Positions 8,577 to 17,357 are shown, counted from the first letter of the stretch. The stretch is DNA of 64,000 nt from CAIXOA01 sp041653635 (GCA_041653635.1 JBAZFC010000001.1:372001-436000); one strand, 5' to 3'. Numbers and translations: made by a program. Notes: generated by a model not told the origin, from the sequence alone.

Positions 8577-10042
8577 GCCCACTCCTTTAAGAAGGTCGCC
8601 AGCAGCCGGACCCCCTTGCCCGTAGGCCCCCTACAAAAATAACCAACACCACCCTCACTTTTCTCAACAGACGCCATATCTAAGTGGACCCAAGGGGTCT
8701 TTCCAACAAACTCCTTCAGGAAAGCCGCGGCGGTTATCGTGCTTGCCTCACCACTCTCACTCCCCATATTCTTCAAGTCAGTGTAATCTCCCTTCACCAT
8801 TTCAGAATATTCCTTCCAAAGGGGCAGTTCCCACACCCGCTCCCCAGTTTCAAGCCCGCAGCCATACATCAGTTTCATCGCCCCGTGGTCCGTGCCCAAC
8901 ATCCCCATACCATGCCTTCCGAGCACGACCATCATCGCGCCGGTGAGTGTAGCAGCATCAATCATCAAATCTGGTTTTGCCTCAGATGCGTAAGCGAGCG
9001 CATCCCCCAGAATCAACCTCCCCTCCGCGTCCGTATTGAGTACTTCAACACTCTTCCCATTATACATCCTCAACACGTCGCCAGGTTTGGTCGCGCTGCC
9101 GCTCGGCATGTTCTCGGTTGCTGGCATCAGCACAGTTATCCTCAGAGGCAGCTTCATCTCAGCCACCGCCTTGAGCACCGACAGCACCACCACCGCGCCG
9201 GTCTTGTCAAACTTCATCGCGTCCATGCCCTTGGACGGCTTTATGCTTATCCCACCACTATCAAACGTTATCCCCTTTCCCACCAGCGCGACGTGCGGCA
9301 ATTTCTTCCCATCATTATATTTGAGCTCTACCATGACTGGCTCCCGTGCGCTTCCATACGAGACTCCGAGGATGCCGTTCATTCCCATCCTTTCAAGGTC
9401 TCGCCTGCCCAACACCCTGAATTTCAGCTTATACTCCACAGCCAGCTTGCGGGCGGTTTCGGCCAGCTTCCTGGGCGTCATGAAATTCGCCGGTTCCACA
9501 TCCACCACCCGCGCATAATTCTGCGCATCAGTCAGTATCGCACCTTCCTTCACTTCAGCGCTAACATCCAGATTAGAGATTATCGTGAGCTTGCGTATCG
9601 CCTTCCCACCCCCATCCTCCTCACCTTTCTTCTTTTGCTTATATGGAGCCAGCCGCAGGCTCGCGAGCATTATCCCTTCGACCATCGCACGCGCCACATC
9701 GTGCTCCGAATGCCTGATTGCGCCGTAGAAATCCACCCACACCGAAACATCCGCCAGCTTCAGCCCCCTCGCCATCTTGACTATCCTGGCCCCGGAAAGC
9801 CGGAAATCCTCCAACTCCACATTTTTTTCCCTCCCGAAGCCGAGCAATAGCATCCTCTTGTACTTCCTGCCCCGTGCGGGCAGCAGGTAGAGCCTTCCCT
9901 TCTCTCCTGAAAAGTCCTTGCCTACCCCAGCCTCTTCCAGCTGTGAGTGCACCCATTTCGGGACCTTGCCCCTGAAGCACGGAACCACGAGCATATCCGA
10001 GCCCACTCCACCAACATCCTTCCTCGCGAATTCAACATCCAT
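8558..10042 (-). CDS. pepA: Leucyl aminopeptidase (M17 family)
   Basis: 494-aa cytosolic metallo-aminopeptidase that removes N-terminal residues in peptide turnover. The M17 signature NTDAEGRL is at about residues 333-340, and the metal-binding GKGITFDSGG and MKFDKTGA segments precede it. Length is normal for the family. It is the last gene of the minus-strand purL-purQ-acetyltransferase-pepA run, 19 bp after the acetyltransferase stop. Confidence 0.95.
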   Translation of the reverse strand: MDVEFARKDVGGVGSDMLVVPCFRGKVPKWVHSQLEEAGVGKDFSGEKGRLYLLPARGRKYKRMLLLGFGREKNVELEDFRLSGARIVKMARGLKLADVSVWVDFYGAIRHSEHDVARAMVEGIMLASLRLAPYKQKKKGEEDGGGKAIRKLTIISNLDVSAEVKEGAILTDAQNYARVVDVEPANFMTPRKLAETARKLAVEYKLKFRVLGRRDLERMGMNGILGVSYGSAREPVMVELKYNDGKKLPHVALVGKGITFDSGGISIKPSKGMDAMKFDKTGAVVVLSVLKAVAEMKLPLRITVLMPATENMPSGSATKPGDVLRMYNGKSVEVLNTDAEGRLILGDALAYASEAKPDLMIDAATLTGAMMVVLGRHGMGMLGTDHGAMKLMYGCGLETGERVWELPLWKEYSEMVKGDYTDLKNMGSESGEASTITAAAFLKEFVGKTPWVHLDMASVEKSEGGVGYFCRGPTGKGVRLLATFLKEWAKNKKS

Positions 10043-10061
10043 CCGAACACCGCCGTTTTCT

Positions 10062-10541
10062 CTACCGCATCCTATTAATCTTCATAGGGTTGCCTTCAGC
10101 ACGCGAGCCGGCAGGCACGTCCCCATTCACGAACGTCATTGCCGAAACGACCGCGCCTTCCCCTATCTCAACGCCCGCGAGCACCGTCGCGTTAGCGCCC
10201 ACCAGGGCGCCCCTCCCCACCACAGTCCTGCCGGTGCGAAGTTCATTCTGCAGGAACTCGTGCGCGAGTATCGTCGCGTTGTACCCTATTATGCATTCAT
10301 CCCCAAGCTCAATCAGCTCCGGGTAAAAGACATCAAACATCGCCATGAGCCCAACCGCCGCGCCCTTCCCCACTTTCATGCCGGTCATGCGCAGCAGCGC
10401 CCTCTTCATCGCGAGCGATGGCGCGTACCTTGAGAGCTGCACCAACACAAAATTATACACGACCCTTATTGGATTGCGGAACCGCGTCCATTGGTTGAGT
10501 GAATTGCTTCCCGAGACTTTCAGGGACTTCAGCTTCCTCAA
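10062..10541 (-). CDS. Hexapeptide-repeat acetyltransferase
   Basis: Left-handed beta-helix transferase of the maltose/galactoside O-acetyltransferase group (acetyl-CoA donor; acceptor unknown). Hexapeptide repeats run through GKGAAVGLMAMFDVF, IGYNATILAHEF (candidate catalytic His) and VVGRGALVGANATVLAGVEI, with the usual AEGNPMK end. The frame is open to 10631 inside purQ; I place the start at TTG 10541, 8 nt after the purQ stop and just behind AGGTGG, giving 159 aa. That start is moderately certain. Confidence 0.8.
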   Translation of the reverse strand: MRKLKSLKVSGSNSLNQWTRFRNPIRVVYNFVLVQLSRYAPSLAMKRALLRMTGMKVGKGAAVGLMAMFDVFYPELIELGDECIIGYNATILAHEFLQNELRTGRTVVGRGALVGANATVLAGVEIGEGAVVSAMTFVNGDVPAGSRAEGNPMKINRMR

Positions 10542-10549
10542 ATATCCAC

Positions 10550-11326
10550 CTAGAATTTGGATTCTATATGCTCCACAGCATTCCTGAATATCCTCAGGCC
10601 CTCGCCAACCTTCGTGGCGCCGCGCGTCCATGCCGGATGGTTCGTGAAATGGTTGTACGCCTCCGGGTGCGGCATGAGCCCGAATATCCTGCCGCTCTCA
10701 TCGCAGATGCCGGCAACACCGCCCACCGAGCCGTTCGGGTTGTAAGGATATTCATCAATTTTGCCTTCCGGGCTGACATATTGGCATGCAATCGTGTTCT
10801 TGCCGACCATCTCTCCCAAGACTTCGCGCCCTGACGGTATGAACCTCCCCTCACCATGCCTCACTGGAAGGTCCATGTACGCTATCCCCTTAGTGAAGAC
10901 GCACGGGCTCTTCTGGTTCATCGCCAGCCGTACCCACCTATCTTCAAACTTTCCAGACGCATTGTAAGTAAGAGTCACGCGCTGCGTGAAATCCGGCACA
11001 GGAAGCAGCCCCATCTTCACCAGCGCCTGGAAGCCGTTGCATATCCCCAGCACAAGCTTCCCACCCTTCACGAATTCTGAGATTTCCCCGCCAGCCCTGT
11101 GCCTCAACCTGTTCGCGAGAACCCTAGCCGAGCCGAGGTCGTCCCCGAACGAAAAGCCGCCGGGCAGGATGAGCATGTTGTAATCCCGGAGCAGCGACGG
11201 AGAGTCGGTCACTTCGCTCACATGCCTTATGTCTGCCTCGCCCCCCGAGGTGCGCATAGCATACGCGGTCTCATGGGGGCAGTTTATGCCGTACCCATCA
11301 AGCACGATGGCCTTCGCCTTCACCAT
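10550..11326 (-). CDS. purQ: FGAM synthase glutaminase subunit
   Basis: 258-aa class I glutamine amidotransferase that supplies ammonia to PurL in the fourth step of purine synthesis. Nucleophile Cys96 lies in GICNGFQAL and the catalytic His/Glu in MPHPEA; PGGFSFGDDLGS forms the oxyanion side. Start ATG 11326 (MVKAKAIVLDGYG) is preferred over the open frame to 11344 because a G-rich ribosome-binding site precedes it. It overlaps the end of purL by 7 bp, so the two subunits are translationally coupled. Confidence 0.95.
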   Translation of the reverse strand: MVKAKAIVLDGYGINCPHETAYAMRTSGGEADIRHVSEVTDSPSLLRDYNMLILPGGFSFGDDLGSARVLANRLRHRAGGEISEFVKGGKLVLGICNGFQALVKMGLLPVPDFTQRVTLTYNASGKFEDRWVRLAMNQKSPCVFTKGIAYMDLPVRHGEGRFIPSGREVLGEMVGKNTIACQYVSPEGKIDEYPYNPNGSVGGVAGICDESGRIFGLMPHPEAYNHFTNHPAWTRGATKVGEGLRIFRNAVEHIESKF

Positions 11327-14301
11327 TTCAACCCCCCGCTCCACGCGTCGCGCAGCTCAAAGACGTCCTCGTTCACAAGTGCGTTGTCGCCGTTCCTCAG
11401 CACCACCCGCTTGTCCCCGCGCACCCTTCCCGCCTTCTTTGTTTTGGTGCCGAACATCATCTTCTCAAACTTGAACGCGTCCTTCTCGCGCACGCTCACA
11501 ATGAACCTGCCCGCGCTTTCCGAGAACAGGAGCGCCGCATCCTCGTCCGTGTCCTTGCTTATCAGCGAAAGGTCCATTTCCGCACCGACCTTGCCGCCCA
11601 TCGCGCATTCCGCGAAAGCCGCCGCAAGCCCGCCATCTGAAACGTCGTGCACGCTCCGTATGGTGCCCCGTTCCATCGCCTTGGAAAGCGCGGCATAGAG
11701 TTCGGAGTTCTCCTTCACCCTGACCTTGGGCATCCCCGCGCCCACGCCGCCGTGCAGCTTGAAATATTCGCTCCCGCCCATCTCGTGGTGCGTCGTGCCG
11801 AGCACGTAAATGGCGTCCCCGACCTCCTTGAAGTCCGAGCTCGCTATCTTAGTAACATCCTCAACTTTCCCCACCACGGTGACCAGCAGCGTTGGGTTTA
11901 TGGAGTGCTTGCTGTCCCCCGAATAATAGTCATTCTTCATGCTGTCTTTTCCGGATATTATCGGGGTCCCGTATCCCACTGCCGCATCATGCATCCCCCT
12001 CGCCGCCCTCACGAGCTGCGCAAGCTTGAAGTCCCCATCGGGATTGCGCGGCCCCTTTATCGGGTCGGGCCAGCAGAAATTGTCCAGGCAGGCGAGATAG
12101 CCGAACTTCGCCCCGCACGCGATTGCGTTCCGCACGCCCTCATCCACGGCGTTCATCGCCATGTGGTATGCATCTTCCGTATATCTCGGGCAAACCCCGT
12201 GCGCGACCGCCAGCCCGCCGTTCATTCCCAATATGGGCCTGAACACGCCGCCGTCCGAAGGGGCGTTCCCCTCCATGAGCGGCTTGAGCGCGCTCCCCCC
12301 CTGCACCTCGTGGTCGTACTGCCGTATCACCCATTCCTTTGACGCGATGTTCGGGGACGCGAGCAGCGCCTTCAGCGCCTCGCCGTGCTGCATCAGCGGC
12401 CTGCCCGGCGGGATAGGCATCCTGTCCTTCCACACCGCCTTGAGATGCATCTGTGGGACGCCCTCGTGCAGGAATTGCATATCCACATACGCGACAGTGC
12501 TCTTTCCGTAGAGGATGTGGAACTTCCCGCTATCCGTGAATGTCCCCGCTATGCTTGCCTCCACACCATGCTTCTTCGCCAGCTTCTCTATTCCCGGCAT
12601 CTTTTCCGCCGGCACCGCGAGCGTCATCCTCTCCTGCGATTCCGAAAGCAGTATCTCCCACGGGTCCAGCCCGGGGTATTTCAGCGGGCACTTGTCCAGA
12701 TGGACCTCGCAACCGCCGCTGAGCTGCGCCAGCTCGCCTATGCTTGAAGAAAGCCCGCCGGCCCCGTCGTCCGTGACCGCTTCGAACAGCCCGAGGTCCC
12801 TCGCCTCAAGCACCATGTCTATGACTTTTTTCTGTGTTATCGGGTCGCCTATCTGCACCACGCTGCCAGCTATTCCCGTCGTAAGCTGCTGTGAAGAGAA
12901 AGTCGCCCCATGAATCCCATCCTTCCCTATTCTCCCACCGACCATCACCGCAAGGTACCCTGGTTCTATCTTCTTCCTCGCCGTCTCCCTGCCGCCTATC
13001 TCGTGCGGCATCATCCCCACCGTTCCCGCATACACGAGCGGCCTCGCCGTGTAGCATTTCTCAAACACGACCGAGCCATTAACCGTCGGAATCCCGACCA
13101 TGTTCCCGCCGTGCTCTATACCCCTCACGACGCCCTTCGCAATCCTCTGCGGATGCAGGCATCCCTTTGGCACATCTTTCTCGTCCAGGTAGCCGAAACA
13201 CAGCACGTTTATGTTCGCGATGGGCTTCGCGCCCATACCTGTCCCCAGCACGTCCCTGTTCACGCCGAGTATTCCAGTGAGCGCGCCCCCGTACGGGTCC
13301 AGCGCCGAAGGGGCGTTGTGCGTCTCCACCTTCACCGCGATGTCGTTCTCATGGTCAAACCGGATTATGCCGCCGTTGTCCTTGAACACCGAGACCACGT
13401 ACGGCTTCCGCACCTCATCCGTTGCGGAGCGGATGTATGTCTTGAATATGGAATCTATCTTCTCTTCCCTCCCCTCAACTCCTTCACCTTCCTCCGAATA
13501 ATCTATTTTGGCGTTGAATATCTTGTGCTTGCAGTGCTCGCTCCAGGACTGCGCCAGGGCCTCCAGCTCAACGTCGGTCGCGCCCTTGCCCAACCCCATT
13601 TTTTCCCGTTCCTTCCGCACCGCCGCCTTGGCGTAGTGCGCCTTTATCTCGCGCATCTCCTCCAGGGAAAGGGCGAGCGTCCGCTCGCGGCTGATTTTCA
13701 CCAGCTCCTCGTCCGGAACCTGGAGGTCTATCTCCTCGGCGACCGGGGCATGGTCCAGCTCCACGCGCGGAATGTACGGCTCAAACGCGCCGCTCTCCGG
13801 CTCGTAAACCTTCCATGCCTGTATCACTTCGTTCGCCAGCAGCTTCTTCGCTATTTCCGCCAGCACGGAATCGTCGTCAAAATCCGCCCTTATCGCATAC
13901 ACCCGCGACGTGTATGCCTCCACCTCCTTTCCGAGCACGTCCCTTACTCCCTCAACCGCGGTGTTCCCCTCGTTGTCGGTCATCCCGGGTAGGAAGCCCA
14001 CCTCTATCCTCCAGTAATCAGGATAGAACGGCGCCTTGAATGAGAACTCCTCGGAAACGGCGTCGGCGAAAAGCTCCTTGCCCAGCTTCTCCATCTCCCC
14101 ATCCGAAAGTTCGCCGTAGAAATTGTATGCGCGCACGATGGCGACGTCGGTTGGCTTCACGCCTGCGAGCTCTGCTATCTTCTTTGCCAGAGGGGCGGCG
14201 CCGGGGTCTCTAAGGTCGCCTTTTGGCCTTACCTCTATGCGCCGCGCACCAAGAGGAAGGGGGAGCCCCCCCTTCTCTTTAGGGTAATCATAACCCCCCA
14301 T
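11320..14301 (-). CDS. purL: FGAM synthase large subunit with two PurS-like domains
   Basis: 993 aa, well above the roughly 720 aa of small PurL. After an 18-residue leader come two PurS-like modules: RRIEVRPKGDLRDPG onward, and YWRIEVGFLPGMTDNEG ending in the PurS hallmark KKLLANEVIQAW. The AIRS-like synthase halves follow (QSWSEHCKHKIFNA, NDIAVKVETHNAPSALDPYG). Separate PurS is thus replaced by a fused tandem, while PurQ stays separate. The ATG at 14301 and the next dozen codons are inside a dispersed repeat; the leader MGGYDYPKEKGG is repeat-derived. A TATA-like TTATATATTT at 14321-14330 (minus) makes this start plausible. Confidence 0.94.
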   Translation of the reverse strand: MGGYDYPKEKGGLPLPLGARRIEVRPKGDLRDPGAAPLAKKIAELAGVKPTDVAIVRAYNFYGELSDGEMEKLGKELFADAVSEEFSFKAPFYPDYWRIEVGFLPGMTDNEGNTAVEGVRDVLGKEVEAYTSRVYAIRADFDDDSVLAEIAKKLLANEVIQAWKVYEPESGAFEPYIPRVELDHAPVAEEIDLQVPDEELVKISRERTLALSLEEMREIKAHYAKAAVRKEREKMGLGKGATDVELEALAQSWSEHCKHKIFNAKIDYSEEGEGVEGREEKIDSIFKTYIRSATDEVRKPYVVSVFKDNGGIIRFDHENDIAVKVETHNAPSALDPYGGALTGILGVNRDVLGTGMGAKPIANINVLCFGYLDEKDVPKGCLHPQRIAKGVVRGIEHGGNMVGIPTVNGSVVFEKCYTARPLVYAGTVGMMPHEIGGRETARKKIEPGYLAVMVGGRIGKDGIHGATFSSQQLTTGIAGSVVQIGDPITQKKVIDMVLEARDLGLFEAVTDDGAGGLSSSIGELAQLSGGCEVHLDKCPLKYPGLDPWEILLSESQERMTLAVPAEKMPGIEKLAKKHGVEASIAGTFTDSGKFHILYGKSTVAYVDMQFLHEGVPQMHLKAVWKDRMPIPPGRPLMQHGEALKALLASPNIASKEWVIRQYDHEVQGGSALKPLMEGNAPSDGGVFRPILGMNGGLAVAHGVCPRYTEDAYHMAMNAVDEGVRNAIACGAKFGYLACLDNFCWPDPIKGPRNPDGDFKLAQLVRAARGMHDAAVGYGTPIISGKDSMKNDYYSGDSKHSINPTLLVTVVGKVEDVTKIASSDFKEVGDAIYVLGTTHHEMGGSEYFKLHGGVGAGMPKVRVKENSELYAALSKAMERGTIRSVHDVSDGGLAAAFAECAMGGKVGAEMDLSLISKDTDEDAALLFSESAGRFIVSVREKDAFKFEKMMFGTKTKKAGRVRGDKRVVLRNGDNALVNEDVFELRDAWSGGLKW
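14251..14301 (-). repeat. Three-hairpin repeat, copy 1 (partial)
   Basis: Carries hairpin 2 (GGGTTATGATTACCC-type) and hairpin 3 (arms AAGAG/CTCTT around a G-run/C-run stem) but lacks the 5' third. It is identical to copy 2 over 38 bases. It forms the first codons of purL. Confidence 0.8.
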
Positions 14302-14320
14302 AGCGCGTTCTTGTTGGGCA

Positions 14321-14330
14321 AAATATATAA
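14321..14330 (-). promoter_or_regulatory. TATA box of purL
   Basis: TTATATATTT on the minus strand ends 20 nt before ATG 14301, predicting transcription starting at or next to the ATG that lies in the repeat (leaderless). Confidence 0.55.
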
Positions 14331-14354
14331 CACTTATTTATTGTGCGGGTGGAA

Positions 14355-14370
14355 TGTAACCATGGTTACA
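14355..14370. promoter_or_regulatory. 16-bp perfect palindrome, operator candidate (copy 2)
   Basis: TGTAACCATGGTTACA, identical to 8279-8294. It lies between the divergent promoters of purL (minus TATA 14321-14330) and the 301-aa gene (TATA-like TTTTATTA 14388-14395), upstream of both boxes, a position fitting an activator or shared regulator. Confidence 0.65.
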
Positions 14371-14419
14371 TAGTGTGTGAAACAGGGTTTTATTAAGATT
14401 TCATGGCATAATAAGAGCC

Positions 14420-15325
14420 ATGCAATGCGCATTCCACCCAACACTGTTCCACACCGCTCCCGGGATTGGGCGCAGGCTGGGGTTCAGGGGGCGGATGAAC
14501 ATCCTCCAGGCGATGCGCCACTTCAAGGACAGCATCCCCACGCACGCCGAGTTTGACGAGCTGCTCCATCTCACCCCAGGCAAGACGCCGCGCGCCCTCA
14601 CCACCAACGCGGGCACCGGCCTGATGCACACCGGCACGTTCCTTGCCTATCCCGGCAAGGGCCGCACATTCCCCGGTCTCTTTGAGTACAAGGACCCCCA
14701 AACCAGCCTCTGGCTCTGCCTTGACACCAGGTTCTGCAGCGGCAGGTCCGGCATAGCGGTTATCGTGGAAGGGGATTTCACCCTGCATCACAGCGGAAGG
14801 AGGATCCAGATTGTCCCCCAGAACAAGCCCGCGGTGCTTGAGCAATTCCCCCAGTTCCCCAGCTGGTACGGGTACCACCTTTGCAGGAGGCTGCCCGTGC
14901 TGAAAGACGGGGTGGAGGACGAATCCGGGTTCCACCCCGGCCGTTTTTTGCAGCGCATAGAAGGCCCGTGGCTGGGCGCCCTGGCCCGCACCATGAACAG
15001 CGGAAACTCAGACGAGAACTACGTCCATGCATACGGCGGCCCTTCCCTGGACCGCGCGGTGATCGTCTGGGAGTACTACGCCACGGATGCCAAGCCGGAA
15101 AACCCAGCGAACCGCAGGGTATTCATAATGCCCGGCGATGGCAGGCCCAAAATCATAACCCCAGACCATGCCGTCCGGGGCCCACCCGCAGAATACCTGA
15201 AGGCAAAGAACAGGTGGGACCAGGACATGATACTCCATGGCATGGACCCGGCGCACTGCCCCCATCCGGGCCCGCCGCCTATGCCCGAACAATACTTGCC
15301 TTCCCCGAAGGCAGGCAAGGCATGA
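14420..15325 (+). CDS. Conserved-looking protein of unknown function
   Basis: 301 aa, soluble, no signal peptide or membrane helix. It contains many His, Trp and Pro residues, notably TPGKTPRALTTNAGTGLMHTG, LWLCLDTRFCSG, FHPGRFLQRIEGPWLG and a Pro-rich C-terminal tail. I recognise no family. ATG 14420 follows a TATA-like box by 25 nt, predicting a leaderless message, and the 16-bp palindrome lies upstream. Its last 47 bases overlap the convergent NFACT-R gene. Confidence 0.65.
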   Translation: MQCAFHPTLFHTAPGIGRRLGFRGRMNILQAMRHFKDSIPTHAEFDELLHLTPGKTPRALTTNAGTGLMHTGTFLAYPGKGRTFPGLFEYKDPQTSLWLCLDTRFCSGRSGIAVIVEGDFTLHHSGRRIQIVPQNKPAVLEQFPQFPSWYGYHLCRRLPVLKDGVEDESGFHPGRFLQRIEGPWLGALARTMNSGNSDENYVHAYGGPSLDRAVIVWEYYATDAKPENPANRRVFIMPGDGRPKIITPDHAVRGPPAEYLKAKNRWDQDMILHGMDPAHCPHPGPPPMPEQYLPSPKAGKA

Positions 15326-16031
15326 TTTCCGAATCAGGCACGCCCAGCAGTTCCCCAAGCTTTTCCGCCGCCTCCTTCTTCTCCATCTTTCCCGGCACAA
15401 TCAGCACTTTCTTCCTTATCCACTTCGCATCTTCAGCGCCAGCGGAAACTCTTCCGTTCTCCTCAATCCCGATTGCGAGCATCAATTTAGTGTTCTTGAG
15501 CCACTCCCTCTCGCCCGAAATCGCAAACCCCCCTGCCCCGACAAATCCGCCCGTCGCATGTTTAGACAGTTGCCCCTTCTTCACCGCATAAACATCAACG
15601 CTCGCCATCCTCTTTCCCCACGCCTTGGAGTACGAGGCCGCAATCGCCGCCGCTTCTTTCTTCTCCTCTTCCGAAGCCCCAACCCCATTTTTCAGAATCG
15701 TCGCAGCCGCCCCGCGTATGTCCGCATGGAAGAACAAATCCCCATCCTCCATCTTCCCCGCGAGCTTGTCGTTCTGCTGCGCGGTCTTCCCAGCCAGAAT
15801 GAGCTTTCCCGCATTCGTAAAACTCCAGTGGAACTCCTCAAACCACTCCCTCTTCCTCGCGACCTTGACCGCCCTCGCCTTCTTTTTCGCCGCCGCGCCC
15901 ATCCTCTTCTGCGTTTCAGCCATCGCTACGCGCACGCCCTCCGCCTTCTCCCGCGCCTTCTTTGCCTCCTCATAGTAGCGCGCCGAGTTCTCGTGTATGC
16001 TCTTTCCTAGTTGGATGCTTACCTTAACCAC
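15279..16031 (-). CDS. Stand-alone NFACT-R (DUF814) RNA-binding protein
   Basis: 250 aa matching only the C-terminal part of RqcH/NEMF/FbpA proteins, which bind tRNA on stalled large ribosomal subunits. A coiled-coil lead-in (residues 10-50) is followed by the NFACT-R domain: FHWSFTNAGKLILAGKTAQQ and FFHADIRGAAATILKN. The N-terminal NFACT-N/HhH domains of full RqcH (about 650 aa) are absent. GTG 16031 is the start, since the frame closes just upstream inside repeat copy 2. No NFACT-N gene is visible in the window. Confidence 0.85.
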   Translation of the reverse strand: MVKVSIQLGKSIHENSARYYEEAKKAREKAEGVRVAMAETQKRMGAAAKKKARAVKVARKREWFEEFHWSFTNAGKLILAGKTAQQNDKLAGKMEDGDLFFHADIRGAAATILKNGVGASEEEKKEAAAIAASYSKAWGKRMASVDVYAVKKGQLSKHATGGFVGAGGFAISGEREWLKNTKLMLAIGIEENGRVSAGAEDAKWIRKKVLIVPGKMEKKEAAEKLGELLGVPDSEIMPCLPSGKASIVRA

Positions 16032-16034
16032 ATT

Positions 16035-16072
16035 AGCCCCCCCTTCTCTTTAGGGTAATCATAACCCCCCAT
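16035..16072 (-). repeat. Three-hairpin repeat, copy 2 (truncated)
   Basis: Only hairpin 2 and the 5' arm of hairpin 3 remain; 38 bases are identical to copy 1. It ends 3 bases before the GTG start of the NFACT-R gene, so the downstream arm has been replaced by coding sequence or never inserted. Confidence 0.8.
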
Positions 16073-16139
16073 CCATTTATTTTTCTACCGATGTATGCCT
16101 CCGCCACAATTTTTGATTTTCAAACCCCTCCGAAAAAGC

Positions 16140-16147
16140 TTTATATA
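16140..16147 (+). promoter_or_regulatory. TATA box of the secretion/purD operon
   Basis: TTTATATA, 23 nt before ATG 16170, predicting a leaderless first gene. No other promoter-like gap exists before the transglutaminase gene ends at 22953. Confidence 0.6.
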
Positions 16148-16169
16148 GCTTCCTTCCGATTAAGAGCCC

Positions 16170-16415
16170 ATGGCGTACATTGAAACTCTCCTCTCAGACA
16201 TCCTGGTTACGCTCAAGTCCGTTGGCGTGTCAGTCTCTCTCCTCCTGATAATCATAGGGGGCCTGGTCTACGGGCTTGCGCAGCTGCAGCCCGGTGACAC
16301 AAGGGGCAAATGGCAGAACATGGCAATCGGCATTTTTGTGGGCGGTGTCGTGATTGCTGCCATAATTGGGGCCGCAGAGCTCATCCAGCTCGTCTCATCC
16401 AACCTCCTCACGTGA
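16170..16415 (+). CDS. VirB2/TrbC-like small membrane protein
   Basis: 81 aa with two membrane helices (about residues 18-39 and 51-73) joined by a short polar loop (QPGDTRGKWQN). Size, topology and position ahead of VirB6- and VirB4-like genes match VirB2/TrbC pilin subunits of type IV secretion systems; sequence alone would not prove it. First gene of an operon; 12 bp to the next. Confidence 0.6.
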   Translation: MAYIETLLSDILVTLKSVGVSVSLLLIIIGGLVYGLAQLQPGDTRGKWQNMAIGIFVGGVVIAAIIGAAELIQLVSSNLLT

Positions 16416-16427
16416 GGGAGTGAACAG

Positions 16428-17357
16428 ATGGCCGCGGACCTGACGCTTGCCGGCATCGTAGTAAGCCTATCCATAATACTCTCAGGCCTGCTCATAGGCC
16501 TCGGCAAGACCATCGGCTCCAAGCGCGTTGAGCACTTCGGCGAGGAAGAGCTGGTCCAGTCCGCGATAAACGCCGCCCTCGTGGGCGCCTACGCCGCCAT
16601 CATCTCTATTGCCAGCGAGGTGAGCAAGGGAATCGCGGAGGGGCAGACATGCGTCGCCGGCGACGCGCTTGAGAACCTCCAGTGCATCTTCTCCAATTTA
16701 TCCGCCGACATCTTCCAGCTCCTCACCCAGGCAATCAACCTCCACCAGATAGTCTCCTATTACCAGTCCATAACGCTGGAGTTCGCAACCTTCTCCATCC
16801 AGCCGATGTCCCACCTCTCATCCATCCAGTCCATACTCGGAGGGCAGATTCTCACGCTGCAGGCGCTCCTCACGCTCGCCCAGCTCCAGGTGCAGATACT
16901 CGCCTTCTTTGCCCCGCAGCTCCTCACCTTCTTCCTCCCGCTCGGCCTCATCTTCCGCTCCTTCTTCTCCACGCGCAAGCTCGGCGGCTTCCTCATCGCG
17001 CTCTCCATCGGAATATATCTCTTCTACCCCGCGTTCATCCTCATCTTCCCGGCGCCCCAGTTCAACGTCACGGCCGCCAACCTCACCAACCTCACCAACA
17101 CCTCCCTTTACACCACGGTCCCGATACTTGACCTGAACGACAACTACGCCATCGCCAGCAGGTTCGACAACATGACCACCGGCGACTTCACCGGAGACCT
17201 CACGCTCGCCACCCAGCAGATAAGCGCCTCCATCGCCTCGCTCTCCATGTTCGTGATGCTCGCGCCCCTGTTTTCGCTCCTCATAACAGTCATATTCATA
17301 AAGGAGGTCACCGACATATTCGGCGGTGAATTCTTCTTCGCGGTGAGTTCCCTATGA
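16428..17357 (+). CDS. Polytopic membrane protein, VirB6/TrbL-like
   Basis: 309 aa with about six membrane segments: one at the N-terminus, a cluster near residues 130-200 and one at the C-terminus (SLSMFVMLAPLFSLLITVIF). Two cysteines (GQTC and LQCIF) could pair outside the cell. Placement between the VirB2-like and VirB4-like genes suggests the inner-membrane channel role of VirB6/TrbL. It overlaps the next gene by 4 bp (ATGA). Confidence 0.55.
   Translation: MAADLTLAGIVVSLSIILSGLLIGLGKTIGSKRVEHFGEEELVQSAINAALVGAYAAIISIASEVSKGIAEGQTCVAGDALENLQCIFSNLSADIFQLLTQAINLHQIVSYYQSITLEFATFSIQPMSHLSSIQSILGGQILTLQALLTLAQLQVQILAFFAPQLLTFFLPLGLIFRSFFSTRKLGGFLIALSIGIYLFYPAFILIFPAPQFNVTAANLTNLTNTSLYTTVPILDLNDNYAIASRFDNMTTGDFTGDLTLATQQISASIASLSMFVMLAPLFSLLITVIFIKEVTDIFGGEFFFAVSSL

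Noticed and set aside
8684..9850. 388-codon plus-strand open frame opposite pepA
   Set aside because: Antisense to a clear M17 aminopeptidase; His/Pro/Arg-rich low-quality composition typical of GC-rich shadow frames.
12910..13992. 360-codon plus-strand open frame opposite purL
   Set aside because: Shadow of the conserved PurL synthase core; no start signal, no coherent domain.
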